Shown piece after piece: positions 44,836 to 55,607 of a stretch of 64,000 bases of DNA. Below the pieces are notes generated by a model. That model saw only the letters and a program-made list of their open reading frames with translations, was not told the origin of the DNA and did not search any database. Source of the stretch: Bordetella petrii (GTDB taxonomy: Bacteria; Pseudomonadota; Gammaproteobacteria; Burkholderiales; Burkholderiaceae_B). The DNA lies in NCBI GenBank assembly GCA_017745595.1, contig WMBV01000001.1, positions 372,001 through 436,000 on the forward strand. The letters run 5' to 3'. Numbering within the stretch: the first letter of the stretch is position 1; each line of letters opens with the position of its first letter. Made by a program: the position numbers and the translations under genes.

Positions 44836-45797
44836 TGCAGGGCCTCCTGGACTTGGCGCATGTCGTCGGGCGGCGCCGCGCGGAACTCGGCCGGGCCGCC
44901 CCCGCCCGGGTCGTCGAAATGCAGGGCGCGCGCATGCAGCATCTGGCGGGCGGCGCCGGCGCAAGGCCGGCCGCCGTACAGCCCGTCGCCCAGCAGGGGA
45001 TGCCCCAGGCTGGCCAGGTGCACCCGGATCTGATGGGTGCGGCCGGTTTCCAGCCGGCAAACGACTTCGGTGACCGGCTCGCCGGCCGGCGCGCGGCCCA
45101 GGCGCGCGGGCGCGTAATGGGTAATGGCGGGCTTGGGCGCGATGGGCCGTTCGACGCTCATGCGTACCGGCACGCGCGGGTCGCGGCCGACCGGACGCTC
45201 GACCCGGCCGGCGGCCGGCAGCCAGCCATGCGCCAGGGCCAGGTATTCGCGGCCCATGCTGCGCGCCTGCAATTGGCGCACCAGGTGGGTCTGGGCCAGT
45301 TCGTTGCGGGCCACCACCATCAGCCCCGAGGTGTCTTTGTCGAGCCGGTGCACAATGCCGGCGCGGGCCACCCGGGTCAGTTCGGGGTAGCGGTGCAGCA
45401 GGCCATTGAGCAAGGTGCCATGCCAGTTGCCGGCCCCGGGGTGGGTGACCAGCCCGGCGGGCTTGTCGACCACGATCCAGTCGGGGCTGTCGGCCACCAC
45501 GGCGAAATCCACGGGTTCGGGCGCGAAGGCCAGGCTTTCGGGCGCGGGCTGTTCCCATACGGCCAGCACGTCGCCGGGCCCCACCACCTGGCGCACCTTG
45601 GCCGGCGCGCCATTGACCCGCACCCAGCCCGCCTCGATCCACCCCTGCAGGCGGCTGCGCGAATGCCCATCCAGCAGGGCGGCCAGGACCTTGTCGAGGC
45701 GGTCGGCGCGGGTGCCGGGGGGGACCGTGATGAACTGGGGTTCGTCATCCGCCGCGAGGCCGGCGGGGGCGGCGGCGGGGGCGTCTGTATGAGGCAT
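44823..45797 (-). CDS. rluD: 23S rRNA pseudouridine synthase RluD
   Basis: The 324 residues contain an S4 RNA-binding domain at about 30-85. The pseudouridine synthase domain has GIVHRLDKDTSGLMVVARN, where Asp153 is the catalytic aspartate. RluD makes pseudouridines in helix 69 of 23S rRNA. The gene is divergent from bamD, 54 bases away, as in many proteobacteria. pgeF overlaps its 3' end. Confidence 0.95.
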   Translation of the reverse strand: MPHTDAPAAAPAGLAADDEPQFITVPPGTRADRLDKVLAALLDGHSRSRLQGWIEAGWVRVNGAPAKVRQVVGPGDVLAVWEQPAPESLAFAPEPVDFAVVADSPDWIVVDKPAGLVTHPGAGNWHGTLLNGLLHRYPELTRVARAGIVHRLDKDTSGLMVVARNELAQTHLVRQLQARSMGREYLALAHGWLPAAGRVERPVGRDPRVPVRMSVERPIAPKPAITHYAPARLGRAPAGEPVTEVVCRLETGRTHQIRVHLASLGHPLLGDGLYGGRPCAGAARQMLHARALHFDDPGGGGPAEFRAAPPDDMRQVQEALQWNE

Positions 45798-45809
45798 GAA
45801 GACAAATCA

Positions 45810-45815
45810 TATAAT
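45810..45815 (+). promoter_or_regulatory. -10 box of the bamD promoter
   Basis: A perfect TATAAT lies 36 bases before the bamD start in the divergent rluD/bamD region. The -35 region is poor. Confidence 0.4.
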
Positions 45816-45851
45816 TCAGCGTGCCATCCTAACACCAAGGAAACCCATCTC

Positions 45852-46697
45852 GTGATTTTCCGCACTGCCGCCCCCTCGAACCGCCCTGTCCGCGGATGGC
45901 CCCTGCGCGCGGCCATCGCGTTGTCTGTTGCCCTGGTCGTCGCCGGCTGCAGTGGAACCGATAGCAAGTATGACAAGACCGCCGGCTGGAGCGCCGAACA
46001 GCTGTACGCCGACGCCAAGGCCGAAACCGCGGCGGGCGCCTGGACCGAAGCGCGCGAACGCCTGACCGCCATCGAAAGCCGCTATCCGTTCGGCGTCTAT
46101 GCCCAGCAGGCCCTGATCGACCTGGCCTACGTCAACTGGAAAGACGGCGAGAACGAGCAGGCGCTGGCCGCCATCGACCGCTTCCAGCAGATGTACCCGA
46201 ATCATCCGGGCACCGACTACATGCTGTACCTGAAGGGCCTGATCAACTTCACGCCGGCCAGCGCCTTCATGAGCAACCTTACCGGCCAGGACCCCGCCGA
46301 GCGCGACCCCAAGGGCCTGCGCGCGTCGTACGACGCCTTCAACGAGCTGATCAAGCGCTATCCGGCCAGCAAGTACACGCCCGACGCGGAAAAACGCGTC
46401 ACCTGGCTGGTGAACGCCATTGCCATGAACGAAGTCTACGTGGCGCGCTATTACTACGAGCGCGGCGCCTACGTGGCCGCGGCCAACCGCGCCCAGACCG
46501 TCATCACCGATTTCGAAGGCGCGCCCGCATCGGAACAGGCCCTGGTGATCATGGTGGCCGCATACGACAAGCTGGGCCTCACCGACCTGAAAAACGACGC
46601 CCAGCGCGTGCTGAAAACCAACTACCCCAACAGCACCGTGGACGAAAAAACCCTGCTGTCCGACAAGAGCTGGTGGAACCCGTTCTCGTGGAAGTGA
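45852..46697 (+). CDS. bamD: outer membrane assembly lipoprotein BamD
   Basis: The 281-residue lipoprotein has an AALSV-type hydrophobic stretch and a VVAGC lipobox near residue 25. Tetratricopeptide-like repeats follow, with AYVNWKDGENEQALAAIDRF and RYYYERGAYVAAANRAQTVI. BamD is an essential part of the BAM complex that inserts outer-membrane barrels. The start is a GTG with AAGGAAA nine bases upstream. The frame is open far upstream, but that part is antisense to rluD. Confidence 0.95.
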   Translation: MIFRTAAPSNRPVRGWPLRAAIALSVALVVAGCSGTDSKYDKTAGWSAEQLYADAKAETAAGAWTEARERLTAIESRYPFGVYAQQALIDLAYVNWKDGENEQALAAIDRFQQMYPNHPGTDYMLYLKGLINFTPASAFMSNLTGQDPAERDPKGLRASYDAFNELIKRYPASKYTPDAEKRVTWLVNAIAMNEVYVARYYYERGAYVAAANRAQTVITDFEGAPASEQALVIMVAAYDKLGLTDLKNDAQRVLKTNYPNSTVDEKTLLSDKSWWNPFSWK

Positions 46698-46738
46698 TCC
46701 TGGCGCGCTAGCTAGCCCCTCGGTGCCCTGCTAGCCAG

Positions 46739-46868
46739 GTGTCTGACTCCCGCAGGTGGCCAGGTCGCAGGTAGCCAGGTGTCTGACTCCCGCAGGGTGT
46801 CAGACACCGAAGATGGGCAAGAGTGTCAAAACAAGACGGTATCTGACACCCTGCGGGAGTCAGATACC
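46739..46868. repeat. REP/BIME-like hairpins (locus 5)
   Basis: A half copy lies at 46739-46757. Complete 31-base hairpins lie at 46778-46808 (arms GGTGTCTGAC / GTCAGACACC) and 46838-46868 (arms GGTATCTGAC / GTCAGATACC, a compensated base-pair change). They fill the gap between the convergent bamD and dinG-like genes. Confidence 0.87.
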
Positions 46869-46873
46869 TGGCC

Positions 46874-48961
46874 TCAGATTCCCGATTCCTGGCGCCGCGC
46901 GTAGAACGCCAGCACTTCGTTCAGGTCGCGGGTGCGCGAGAACGGCGGCAGGCCGCGCCACAGCCGCTTGCCATAGGGTTTTTCGACCAGCCGGGCATCG
47001 CCCACCATCAGCACGCCCCAATCGCGCTCCGTGCGGATCAGCCGGCCGGCGCCCTGCTTCAGTGAAATCGCGGCCTCGGGCAACTGGTATTCGGCAAACG
47101 GATTGCCGCCGCGCACCCGGCACGCGCGCAGCCGCGCTTCAATGACCGGGTCGTCGGGCGGCGCGAACGGCAGCTTGTCGATCGCCACCAGCGTCAGCAC
47201 GTCGCCCGGCAGGTCGATGCCTTCCCAGAAACTGGCGCTGCCCACCAACACCGGATGCTCGAGCTTGCAGAAGCGTTCGAGCAAATCGCGCCGCGTGGCA
47301 TCGCCCTGCTTGAGCAGCGGCCATTCGTGCCCCTGGTCGTCGAAGGCATCGGCCAGCAGATTGGCCACGCGGTCGACGGCGCGCAAGGTGGTGCACAGCA
47401 CCAGCGTGCCGCCGGGGCTGGCTTCGAGCAGCGGCATCAAGGTCTGCACGAAACGTTCGGCAAAGCGCGGCGATTGCGGCTCGGGCATGTCGCGCGGCAC
47501 GAACAGCAGGCCCTGTCCCGTGTAGTCGAATGGCGATTCCCAGCGGCCGGTGCGCGCGTCGTCCAGGCCCAACTGGCTGGTGTAGTGCTTGAAATCGCCG
47601 TGCACCGACAAGGTGGCCGAGGTCAGTATCCAGGCCTGGCCCGGTTTGCGGAACCGCGAGAACGCCTGCGCCACCGACAGCGGCGCCGAATGCAGCCGCA
47701 CATGGTGCTGGCCGTGCTCGACCCAGCGCACCGCGGGCCCGGTGTAATCGTTGGCCGCCGCGACCCCTTGCAGCACCGCCTGGGGCACGGCCGGGCCGTC
47801 GTCGCCGGCCTGCGCCAGGGCATGGACATCGCGGCCCCAGCCTTCATCGGCGTCCGGATCGGCGCCCTCGCGCGCCGGCAGGGCCCAGCGCGCCAGCCGC
47901 AAAGATATTTCGGCGCCGCCGCGCGCGGCGGCCGCCAGGTCGGGATGTTTTTCGGCCACCGCGCCCAGCGCCCGCGTGGCGGCATCGATGGCCTGCCGCA
48001 GGGCCGCCAGCGCGGCGTCGAACTGCGCCGCATCGGGAATGGCCTCGAAGGTGGCCTTGCGGCCCGGCAGCTGGTCCAGCGGCGCGCACACCAGGCGCAG
48101 TTCGCGCGCGGCGGTTTCCACCTGCCGGCTGACGTCGCTCCATTTGCCGGCCTCGCGCGCGTAGGCCAGGCCGGCGGCTTCGAGCGCCCGGCCGAAATCC
48201 AGCAGCTGGTGCGTGGACACGCTGCTGCCCAGGAAGCGCGTGGCCGTATCGGGCAGCTGGTGGGCCTCGTCGAAGATCACCGTGTCGGCTTCGGGCAGCA
48301 GGTCGGTAACGCCCTCTTCGCGCAGCACCAGGTCGGCCATGAACAGGGCGTGGTTCACCACCACCACGTCGGCGTCCTGCGCCTGCCGGCGCGCCTTCAC
48401 CACGAAACAGTCGCGGATGCGCGGACACTCTTGGCCCAGGCAGTTTTCACGGGTGGAAGTCACCCGCTGCCAGATGTCGGCGTCTTCGGGCACCTTGCCC
48501 AGGTCGGCGCGGTCGCCGGTCTTGGAAATGCCGGCAAACACCTGGATCTGCCGCAGCTGCGATATTTCGGCGCGCGATTTCAACGCGCGGTCGTCGCCCT
48601 GCAGCCGGTCGAGATGGTAATGGCATACATAATTGGCGCGGCCCTTGAGCAAGGCCGCGGTAACCGGCGCCGCCAGCGCGGCCCGCACGCGCGGCAGGTC
48701 GCGCGTGTACAGCTGGTCTTGCAGCGTGCGGGTGCCGGTCGAGATGATCACCTTGCCGCCGGCCACGAAGGCCGGCACCAGGTATGCCCAGGTCTTGCCG
48801 ATGCCGGTGCCGGCCTCGGCCACCAGCGTGGCGCGATCGGTGATGGCCTGGCCGATGGCCTGCGCCAGTTCGACCTGGGCCGGCCGCGGCGCATAGCCCG
48901 GCAGCGCCGTGGCCAAAGGGCCGTCGGCGGCGAAAAATTCAGAAATATCCAGGTCCAGCAT
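46874..48961 (-). CDS. dinG: ATP-dependent DNA helicase, DinG/YoaA family
   Basis: The 695 residues form an XPD-like superfamily 2 helicase. Walker A is GTGIGKT at 51-57 and the Walker B DEAH box is at 231-234. Four cysteines at 113, 174, 179 and 185 are spaced for the iron-sulfur cluster of this family. Such helicases unwind DNA 5' to 3' and act at R-loops or damaged forks. YoaA is the closer match by length. It is divergent from tex. Confidence 0.93.
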   Translation of the reverse strand: MLDLDISEFFAADGPLATALPGYAPRPAQVELAQAIGQAITDRATLVAEAGTGIGKTWAYLVPAFVAGGKVIISTGTRTLQDQLYTRDLPRVRAALAAPVTAALLKGRANYVCHYHLDRLQGDDRALKSRAEISQLRQIQVFAGISKTGDRADLGKVPEDADIWQRVTSTRENCLGQECPRIRDCFVVKARRQAQDADVVVVNHALFMADLVLREEGVTDLLPEADTVIFDEAHQLPDTATRFLGSSVSTHQLLDFGRALEAAGLAYAREAGKWSDVSRQVETAARELRLVCAPLDQLPGRKATFEAIPDAAQFDAALAALRQAIDAATRALGAVAEKHPDLAAAARGGAEISLRLARWALPAREGADPDADEGWGRDVHALAQAGDDGPAVPQAVLQGVAAANDYTGPAVRWVEHGQHHVRLHSAPLSVAQAFSRFRKPGQAWILTSATLSVHGDFKHYTSQLGLDDARTGRWESPFDYTGQGLLFVPRDMPEPQSPRFAERFVQTLMPLLEASPGGTLVLCTTLRAVDRVANLLADAFDDQGHEWPLLKQGDATRRDLLERFCKLEHPVLVGSASFWEGIDLPGDVLTLVAIDKLPFAPPDDPVIEARLRACRVRGGNPFAEYQLPEAAISLKQGAGRLIRTERDWGVLMVGDARLVEKPYGKRLWRGLPPFSRTRDLNEVLAFYARRQESGI

Positions 48962-49101
48962 CGAGGAGGCAGGCGGTAAAGTGGCCCAAATGATACTCTG
49001 GCCGCCGGCCCCGCCGTGCCTAAAATGACGCGGCGCCAGATAGACCGGCGCCGCCTTGTGGCAAAATCCGCCCCTTGTTTTCCCTTTGCAGCCGTATCGA
49101 G

Positions 49102-51471
<2,370 letters not shown>

Positions 51472-51592
51472 GGCGGCGCCGCCCCGGCCCCGGGCAGGCC
51501 CCGGAGCCGGGCACATCGCTTGCGCAGCAGTGGGCCGCCGGCCGGCCCCTCGCGGCCCGGCCCTTTCACGGCCCGACTCGCGGAGGACGCAA

Positions 51593-52066
51593 GTGACTAT
51601 CCTGAATCGCATTGCCACGCTGGCGCTGGGCGCCACGGCCATGTATTACTTCGACCCGCAGCTGGGCCGGCGCCGCCGCGCCCTGCTGTGCGACAAACTT
51701 ACCGCCATGCGCAACGACGCCGCCGACTGCCTGCTGGCCGACGGCAAGCGCGCCGCCGACCAGGTACGCGGCTTCACCGCCGCGGCCCGCAGCGGACTGG
51801 GCCTGGACGAACCGCCGTCCAGCGACCGCCAATTGACCGAGCGGGTGCGTGCCCAATTGGGCCGCCTGGTGAGCCACCCCGGCGCGGTCACCGTCACCGC
51901 CACCGCGGGCGACGTCACCCTGAGCGGGCATATCCTGGCCGCCGAGCACGACGCCCTGCTGACCGCGGTGACCGCGATGGCGGGCATCCAGCGTGTGGAC
52001 GACCGCCTGCAGGTGCACGAGACCGCCGGCAACATCCCCCAGCTGCAGGGTGGCGCCGGCGGCTGA
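51593..52066 (+). CDS. BON-domain protein with YtxH-like N-terminus
   Basis: The 157-residue protein starts with a short hydrophobic stretch and AMYYFDPQLGRRRRALL, a motif seen in YtxH-like membrane proteins. A BON domain covers about 80-150 (LTERVRAQLGRLV, then AVTVTATAGDVTLSG). The GTG start has GGAGG six bases upstream, which is decisive over the ATG at 51530. It probably acts at the inner membrane under envelope stress. It lies alone after tex. Confidence 0.85.
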   Translation: MTILNRIATLALGATAMYYFDPQLGRRRRALLCDKLTAMRNDAADCLLADGKRAADQVRGFTAAARSGLGLDEPPSSDRQLTERVRAQLGRLVSHPGAVTVTATAGDVTLSGHILAAEHDALLTAVTAMAGIQRVDDRLQVHETAGNIPQLQGGAGG

Positions 52067-52131
52067 GCGCGTTGCGGTTGCCGGTAAAAATTGCCTGGGG
52101 CCAGTAGAACTTTCGGCCGTTCCGGCCGGGC

Positions 52132-52839
52132 TTACGCCGCCAGGGGCAAGGACGGCGCCTGGATGCCCAGTTGCTCGTCCAGCCAGGCCCACCCGCGCGG
52201 CGTGACGCGGATGGCCCGCGAGCGCGCATCCCGGCGCAGCCAGTCTTGCTCGCACAGGACGGCCAGCATGGCGACCCCCAGCGGGCCCGCCAGGTGGTGG
52301 CGGCGTTCGGTGCAATCCAGGCATAGCCGCGCCAGGCCGCGCCGCGTGGGGGCCAAGGCGCCGACGTCGATGCCGATGCCGCGGAACCAGGCCGCGCCGG
52401 CCGGGGTGATATCGAACTGCTTGTCGGGCGCGGCCACCAGATACCCGCGGTACTGCAGCGCCTGGGCGACGGCCACGCCCAGCTGCCCCGCCAGGTGGTC
52501 ATAGCAACGCCGGCAAAAACGGAATTCGCGCGCCTGCGGGCTGAGCGCGGGACGGCGGTCGGCTTGCGGCTGGATCACCGATAGGGTCTCGAGCAATTGG
52601 GCGATATGCGCGCCGGCCAGCCGGTAATAGCGATGGCGCCCCTCGGTTTCCACCTGCAGCAGCCCGCCCTCCAGCATCTTGGCCAGGTGGGCGCTGGCGG
52701 TCTGCGCCGTCACGCCCGCACTGCGCGCCAGTTCGCCGGCCGGCAAGGCCCGGCCGTCGAGCAGCGCGGCCAGCATGGCGGCGCGCGCGTGGTCGGCCAA
52801 TAAAAACGCGGTGGCGGCGAAGCCGGGCTGATAAGTCAT
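52132..52839 (-). CDS. ArsR-type winged-helix regulator with C-terminal duplicated motif
   Basis: The 235 residues start with an ArsR-like winged helix at about 10-90 (LARSAGVTAQTASAHLAKML). The C-terminal half holds two similar segments, CYDHLAGQLGVAVAQAL and RRHHLAGPLGVAMLAVL. Each carries Cys or His residues and may bind a metal or form a dimer face. The family is common in Burkholderiales without an assigned ligand. No metal-resistance gene is adjacent; the nearest divergent gene is the orphan at 53166. Confidence 0.88.
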   Translation of the reverse strand: MTYQPGFAATAFLLADHARAAMLAALLDGRALPAGELARSAGVTAQTASAHLAKMLEGGLLQVETEGRHRYYRLAGAHIAQLLETLSVIQPQADRRPALSPQAREFRFCRRCYDHLAGQLGVAVAQALQYRGYLVAAPDKQFDITPAGAAWFRGIGIDVGALAPTRRGLARLCLDCTERRHHLAGPLGVAMLAVLCEQDWLRRDARSRAIRVTPRGWAWLDEQLGIQAPSLPLAA

Positions 52840-53165
52840 GCGGCGCTCCTGGGATGGCAGAGACTCTACCGCGATGTTAGCGCCGCGCGTTTCGATGCCG
52901 GACGAAACATCGCCCCGCGGCGGCGCGCGCGCCCGAGCCTTGCACTAGGGTTTGTCCCTAACCCGGCCGACGCGAAAAACCGAGCGTCCATCGGTTGATT
53001 AAGAAAAAATATCTAGTTGTGTCAAAATAATAATATGGACTGCCCCGCCGCGCGCGGGCATCCCCGTTATGGAAGAACGCGGTGGGCCGCAAGATCGGCA
53101 CATGCGCCGGCCCGCTCTCTTGCCGGTTTCTTCTCGACTGCGCCCTTGCCGGAGATTTTTTCGCC
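52840..53165. other. intergenic region with AT-rich segment
   Basis: No gene is visible in these 326 bases. Positions 52994-53037 are strikingly AT-rich for this genome (ATTAAGAAAAAATATC, then CAAAATAATAATATGG). This could be a silenced or activator-dependent promoter for the orphan gene downstream. No convincing -35/-10 pair was found. Confidence 0.45.
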
Positions 53166-53672
53166 ATGCGAAGCACGACTCTTGCGCTCGCCGCCAACGC
53201 GTCGCAAACCATCACTTGCCAGGAAGCCGGCCCCGCGACCACCTACGACGAAATCACCCTGGGCCAGTATGCGCATTTGATTCTGGATGGCGTAGAGGCA
53301 TCGGCCAAGCAGATCACCCTGGAACGCCTGGGCACGCGCGTCATCGAACTGGTCAACGGCGCCCACCTGCATGCGGGCGCGCTGGGGTTCGCCAGCATGG
53401 GCGCCAGCATCGTCTACCGCATCGGGGCGCACTGCTCGATGGTGTTCGACGCCAGCCAGTGGGATCCGGAAGTGGTGGCCAACACCACCTTCGAATTCGC
53501 CAGCCAGGGCACCGGAAAACTGAAGTACTTTCCGTTCATCAACCCGGAATGGCTGGACTGCCCCGCCGTGGCGGGCTATACGGCGGGCGACACCCTGGAA
53601 ATCGCCGGCCAGGGCGGCGTTCCGCGCTTCCAGGTGCAAGACGGCCGCATCGTGGCGGCCGGTGTGCGTTAG
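53166..53672 (+). CDS. hypothetical protein, 168 residues
   Basis: I do not recognise this protein. It starts MRSTTLALAANASQTITCQE, after CGGAG, with the ATG inside a longer open frame. There is no signal peptide, membrane helix or known catalytic motif. The sequence alternates short hydrophobic stretches and glycines, suggesting a beta-rich fold. It has three cysteines. Codon use looks like its neighbours. It is convergent with trpS, separated by a GC hairpin, and its leader is unusually AT-rich. It may be an accessory gene. Confidence 0.65.
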   Translation: MRSTTLALAANASQTITCQEAGPATTYDEITLGQYAHLILDGVEASAKQITLERLGTRVIELVNGAHLHAGALGFASMGASIVYRIGAHCSMVFDASQWDPEVVANTTFEFASQGTGKLKYFPFINPEWLDCPAVAGYTAGDTLEIAGQGGVPRFQVQDGRIVAAGVR

Positions 53673-53682
53673 TCGGCTGGAC

Positions 53683-53700
53683 GGCGGGCGTCAGCCCGCC
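53683..53700. terminator. hairpin at the convergent orphan/trpS junction
   Basis: GGCGGGC and GCCCGCC form a perfect seven-base-pair stem; the GTCA loop includes the trpS stop codon. There is no T run, but the position suits a bidirectional terminator. Confidence 0.4.
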
Positions 53701-55034
53701 AGCGAGGCCAGGGCCTGGCGGGTTTGCGCCAACAGCGCGTCGCGCTGCGCCTCGTCGGCCGCCTGGGGGCCCTGCGCCACCGTGTCGCCGTCGAGCACGA
53801 CCGAATAGACCGTCCCGTCGGCCTGCAGCAAATCTTGCGCGGCCCCCGATTGCAGGCGCTGCAACAGCGCGCCCGCGTCTTTCGGGTTGGCGAAGCCGCG
53901 CGAACGCAGCAGCTCTTGGCCATCGGCCGCCAGCAGGCGGAAGCGGAAGCTGCCGTCGTCGTCGCGGAAGCTGACGAAGCGCGCGGCCTTGCCGGATTTC
54001 TTGGCGGCCGTTTTGGCGGCCGCGGGCGTGGCCGCGCGCAGCCCCACCGCCTGGCGCAGTTCCTGCATGAACGGCACGGCCAGCTTGCGCGCCTTCTGCG
54101 CGCCGGCCTGCAGGATGTCTTCGATGCGGGCCGGGCTGGCCATCAGCGCCTGGTACCGCTCGCGCATCGGCGCCAGGTCGCGTTCCAGGCGGTCGCACAG
54201 GGCCTGCTTGGCCTCGCCCCACCCCATGCCGTCTTCGAGCTGGGCGCGGAACGCCGCCGATTCGGCCGGCGTGGCGAACGCCCGGTAGATGGTGTACAGG
54301 TGCGAGCCTTCGGCGTCTTTGGGTTCGCCCGGCTGGCGCGAATCGGTCACGATGCGCATCACCGCGGCGCGCAGCGCGGCGGCGCCGCCCTCGAACAACG
54401 GGATGGTGTTGTTGTAGCTCTTGGACATCTTGCGGCCGTCCAGGCCCGGCAAGGTGGCCACTTCTTCTTCGATGACCACCTCGGGCAATACGAAGTAATC
54501 GCGTCCGTACAAATGATTGAAGCGCTGCGCGATGTCGCGCGCCATTTCCAGGTGCTGGATCTGGTCGCGCCCCACCGGCACCTTGTGCGCGTTGAACATC
54601 AGGATATCGGCCGCCATCAGGATGGGGTACGAAAACAGCCCCATATTGATACCGTCATCGGGGTCGACGCCCTTGGCGGTGTTCTGGTCCACCGAGGCCT
54701 TGTAGGCATGCGCCCGGTTCATCAGGCCCTTGGCGGTCACGCAGGTCAGCAGCCAGCACAGTTCGGGAATCTCGGGAACGTCGGATTGCCGGTAGAAGGT
54801 GACACGGTCGGGGTCCAGCCCGCCCGCCAGCCAGGTGGCGGCGATTTCGAGCCGCGAGCGCGCCACGCGGGCCGGGTCGTCGCACTTGATCAGTGCGTGA
54901 TAATCGGCCATGAAATAAAACGCGTCGGTGCCGGGCCGGGTGCTGGCGGCGATGGCCGGGCGGATGGCGCCGGCGTAGTTGCCAAGATGGGGAGTGCCAG
55001 AGGTGGTAATGCCGGTAAGAACGCGCGTACTCAT
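53691..55034 (-). CDS. trpS: tryptophanyl-tRNA synthetase with C-terminal extension
   Basis: The 447-residue class I synthetase joins Trp to its tRNA. The HIGH-like motif is in TSGTPHLGN at 11-19, and KMSKS lies at 202-206. The usual protein is about 335-350 residues. Here about 100 extra residues follow an Ala/Lys-rich linker ([20 protein letters not shown]). The extension ([20 protein letters not shown]) resembles a DUF1508/YegP-like domain. Its role is unknown; similar extensions occur in related Burkholderiales. Confidence 0.95.
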   Translation of the reverse strand: MSTRVLTGITTSGTPHLGNYAGAIRPAIAASTRPGTDAFYFMADYHALIKCDDPARVARSRLEIAATWLAGGLDPDRVTFYRQSDVPEIPELCWLLTCVTAKGLMNRAHAYKASVDQNTAKGVDPDDGINMGLFSYPILMAADILMFNAHKVPVGRDQIQHLEMARDIAQRFNHLYGRDYFVLPEVVIEEEVATLPGLDGRKMSKSYNNTIPLFEGGAAALRAAVMRIVTDSRQPGEPKDAEGSHLYTIYRAFATPAESAAFRAQLEDGMGWGEAKQALCDRLERDLAPMRERYQALMASPARIEDILQAGAQKARKLAVPFMQELRQAVGLRAATPAAAKTAAKKSGKAARFVSFRDDDGSFRFRLLAADGQELLRSRGFANPKDAGALLQRLQSGAAQDLLQADGTVYSVVLDGDTVAQGPQAADEAQRDALLAQTRQALASLAG

Positions 55035-55096
55035 GGAGATGACGACGAAAAATTGCGAAGAAGTCGCAGTGTAGCGCGTCGCCGGGTGCCTGCTTC

Positions 55097-55241
55097 GGTG
55101 TCAGGCACCCTGGCGGGAGCCAGACACCTGGCAAAGTGGGCCGCAAGTTCACAGGTGTCCGACTCCCGCAGGGTGTCGGACACCGAAGCGCGGACCCTCT
55201 GCACACCACGGTGTCAGGCACCCTGGCGTGAGCCTGACACC
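55097..55241. repeat. REP/BIME-like hairpins (locus 6)
   Basis: Three hairpins lie at 55097-55128 (imperfect, arms GGTGTCAGGC / GCCAGACACC), 55154-55184 (arms GGTGTCCGAC / GTCGGACACC, a compensated change) and 55210-55241 (arms GGTGTCAGGC / GCCTGACACC). They occupy the 246-base gap between the trpS start and the DUF3325 stop. Confidence 0.87.
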
Positions 55242-55280
55242 TGGCAGGCTCAAGCCCGGCCAACTACCTCGGCAGGCTGC

Positions 55281-55607
55281 TCACATCCACGCCAGCACCG
55301 GCGCGGCGGCGGCGCACAGGCCGCCGGCGGCCAGCGCCGCGCCCGGCCGGTAGCTGACGAACCAGATCAGCAGCAAGCCCGCCAGGGTCAGGATGCCGAT
55401 CCATTCCACGGTGCCGTAGCGCCATCCCCACACGGCGGCCGACGCGCACAGCGACAACGCCAGCGCGCCCCACCCGAACGCCCGCAGCGGCGCGCGATGG
55501 CGGCGCGGCAGCGCGCGCTCGAACACCGCTTCGTAGTGGCGGTCCATGCCCAGGCACAGCGCGGCAAAACCCGCATAGGCCAGGCAGAAGGCGGCGACGC
55601 TCATCAT
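55281..55607 (-). CDS. DUF3325 small membrane protein
   Basis: The 108-residue protein (MMSVAAFCLAYAGFAALCLG) has three or four membrane helices. It fits DUF3325, a family found next to PepSY proteins and TonB receptors in siderophore loci. The start overlaps the end of the PepSY gene by four bases; a second ATG is one codon later. It is the last gene of the iron-uptake run. The role is unknown. Confidence 0.82.
   Translation of the reverse strand: MMSVAAFCLAYAGFAALCLGMDRHYEAVFERALPRRHRAPLRAFGWGALALSLCASAAVWGWRYGTVEWIGILTLAGLLLIWFVSYRPGAALAAGGLCAAAAPVLAWM

Noticed and set aside
44835-45851. A long N-terminal extension of BamD
   Set aside because: The extension is antisense to rluD; BamD needs its lipoprotein signal at the N-terminus.
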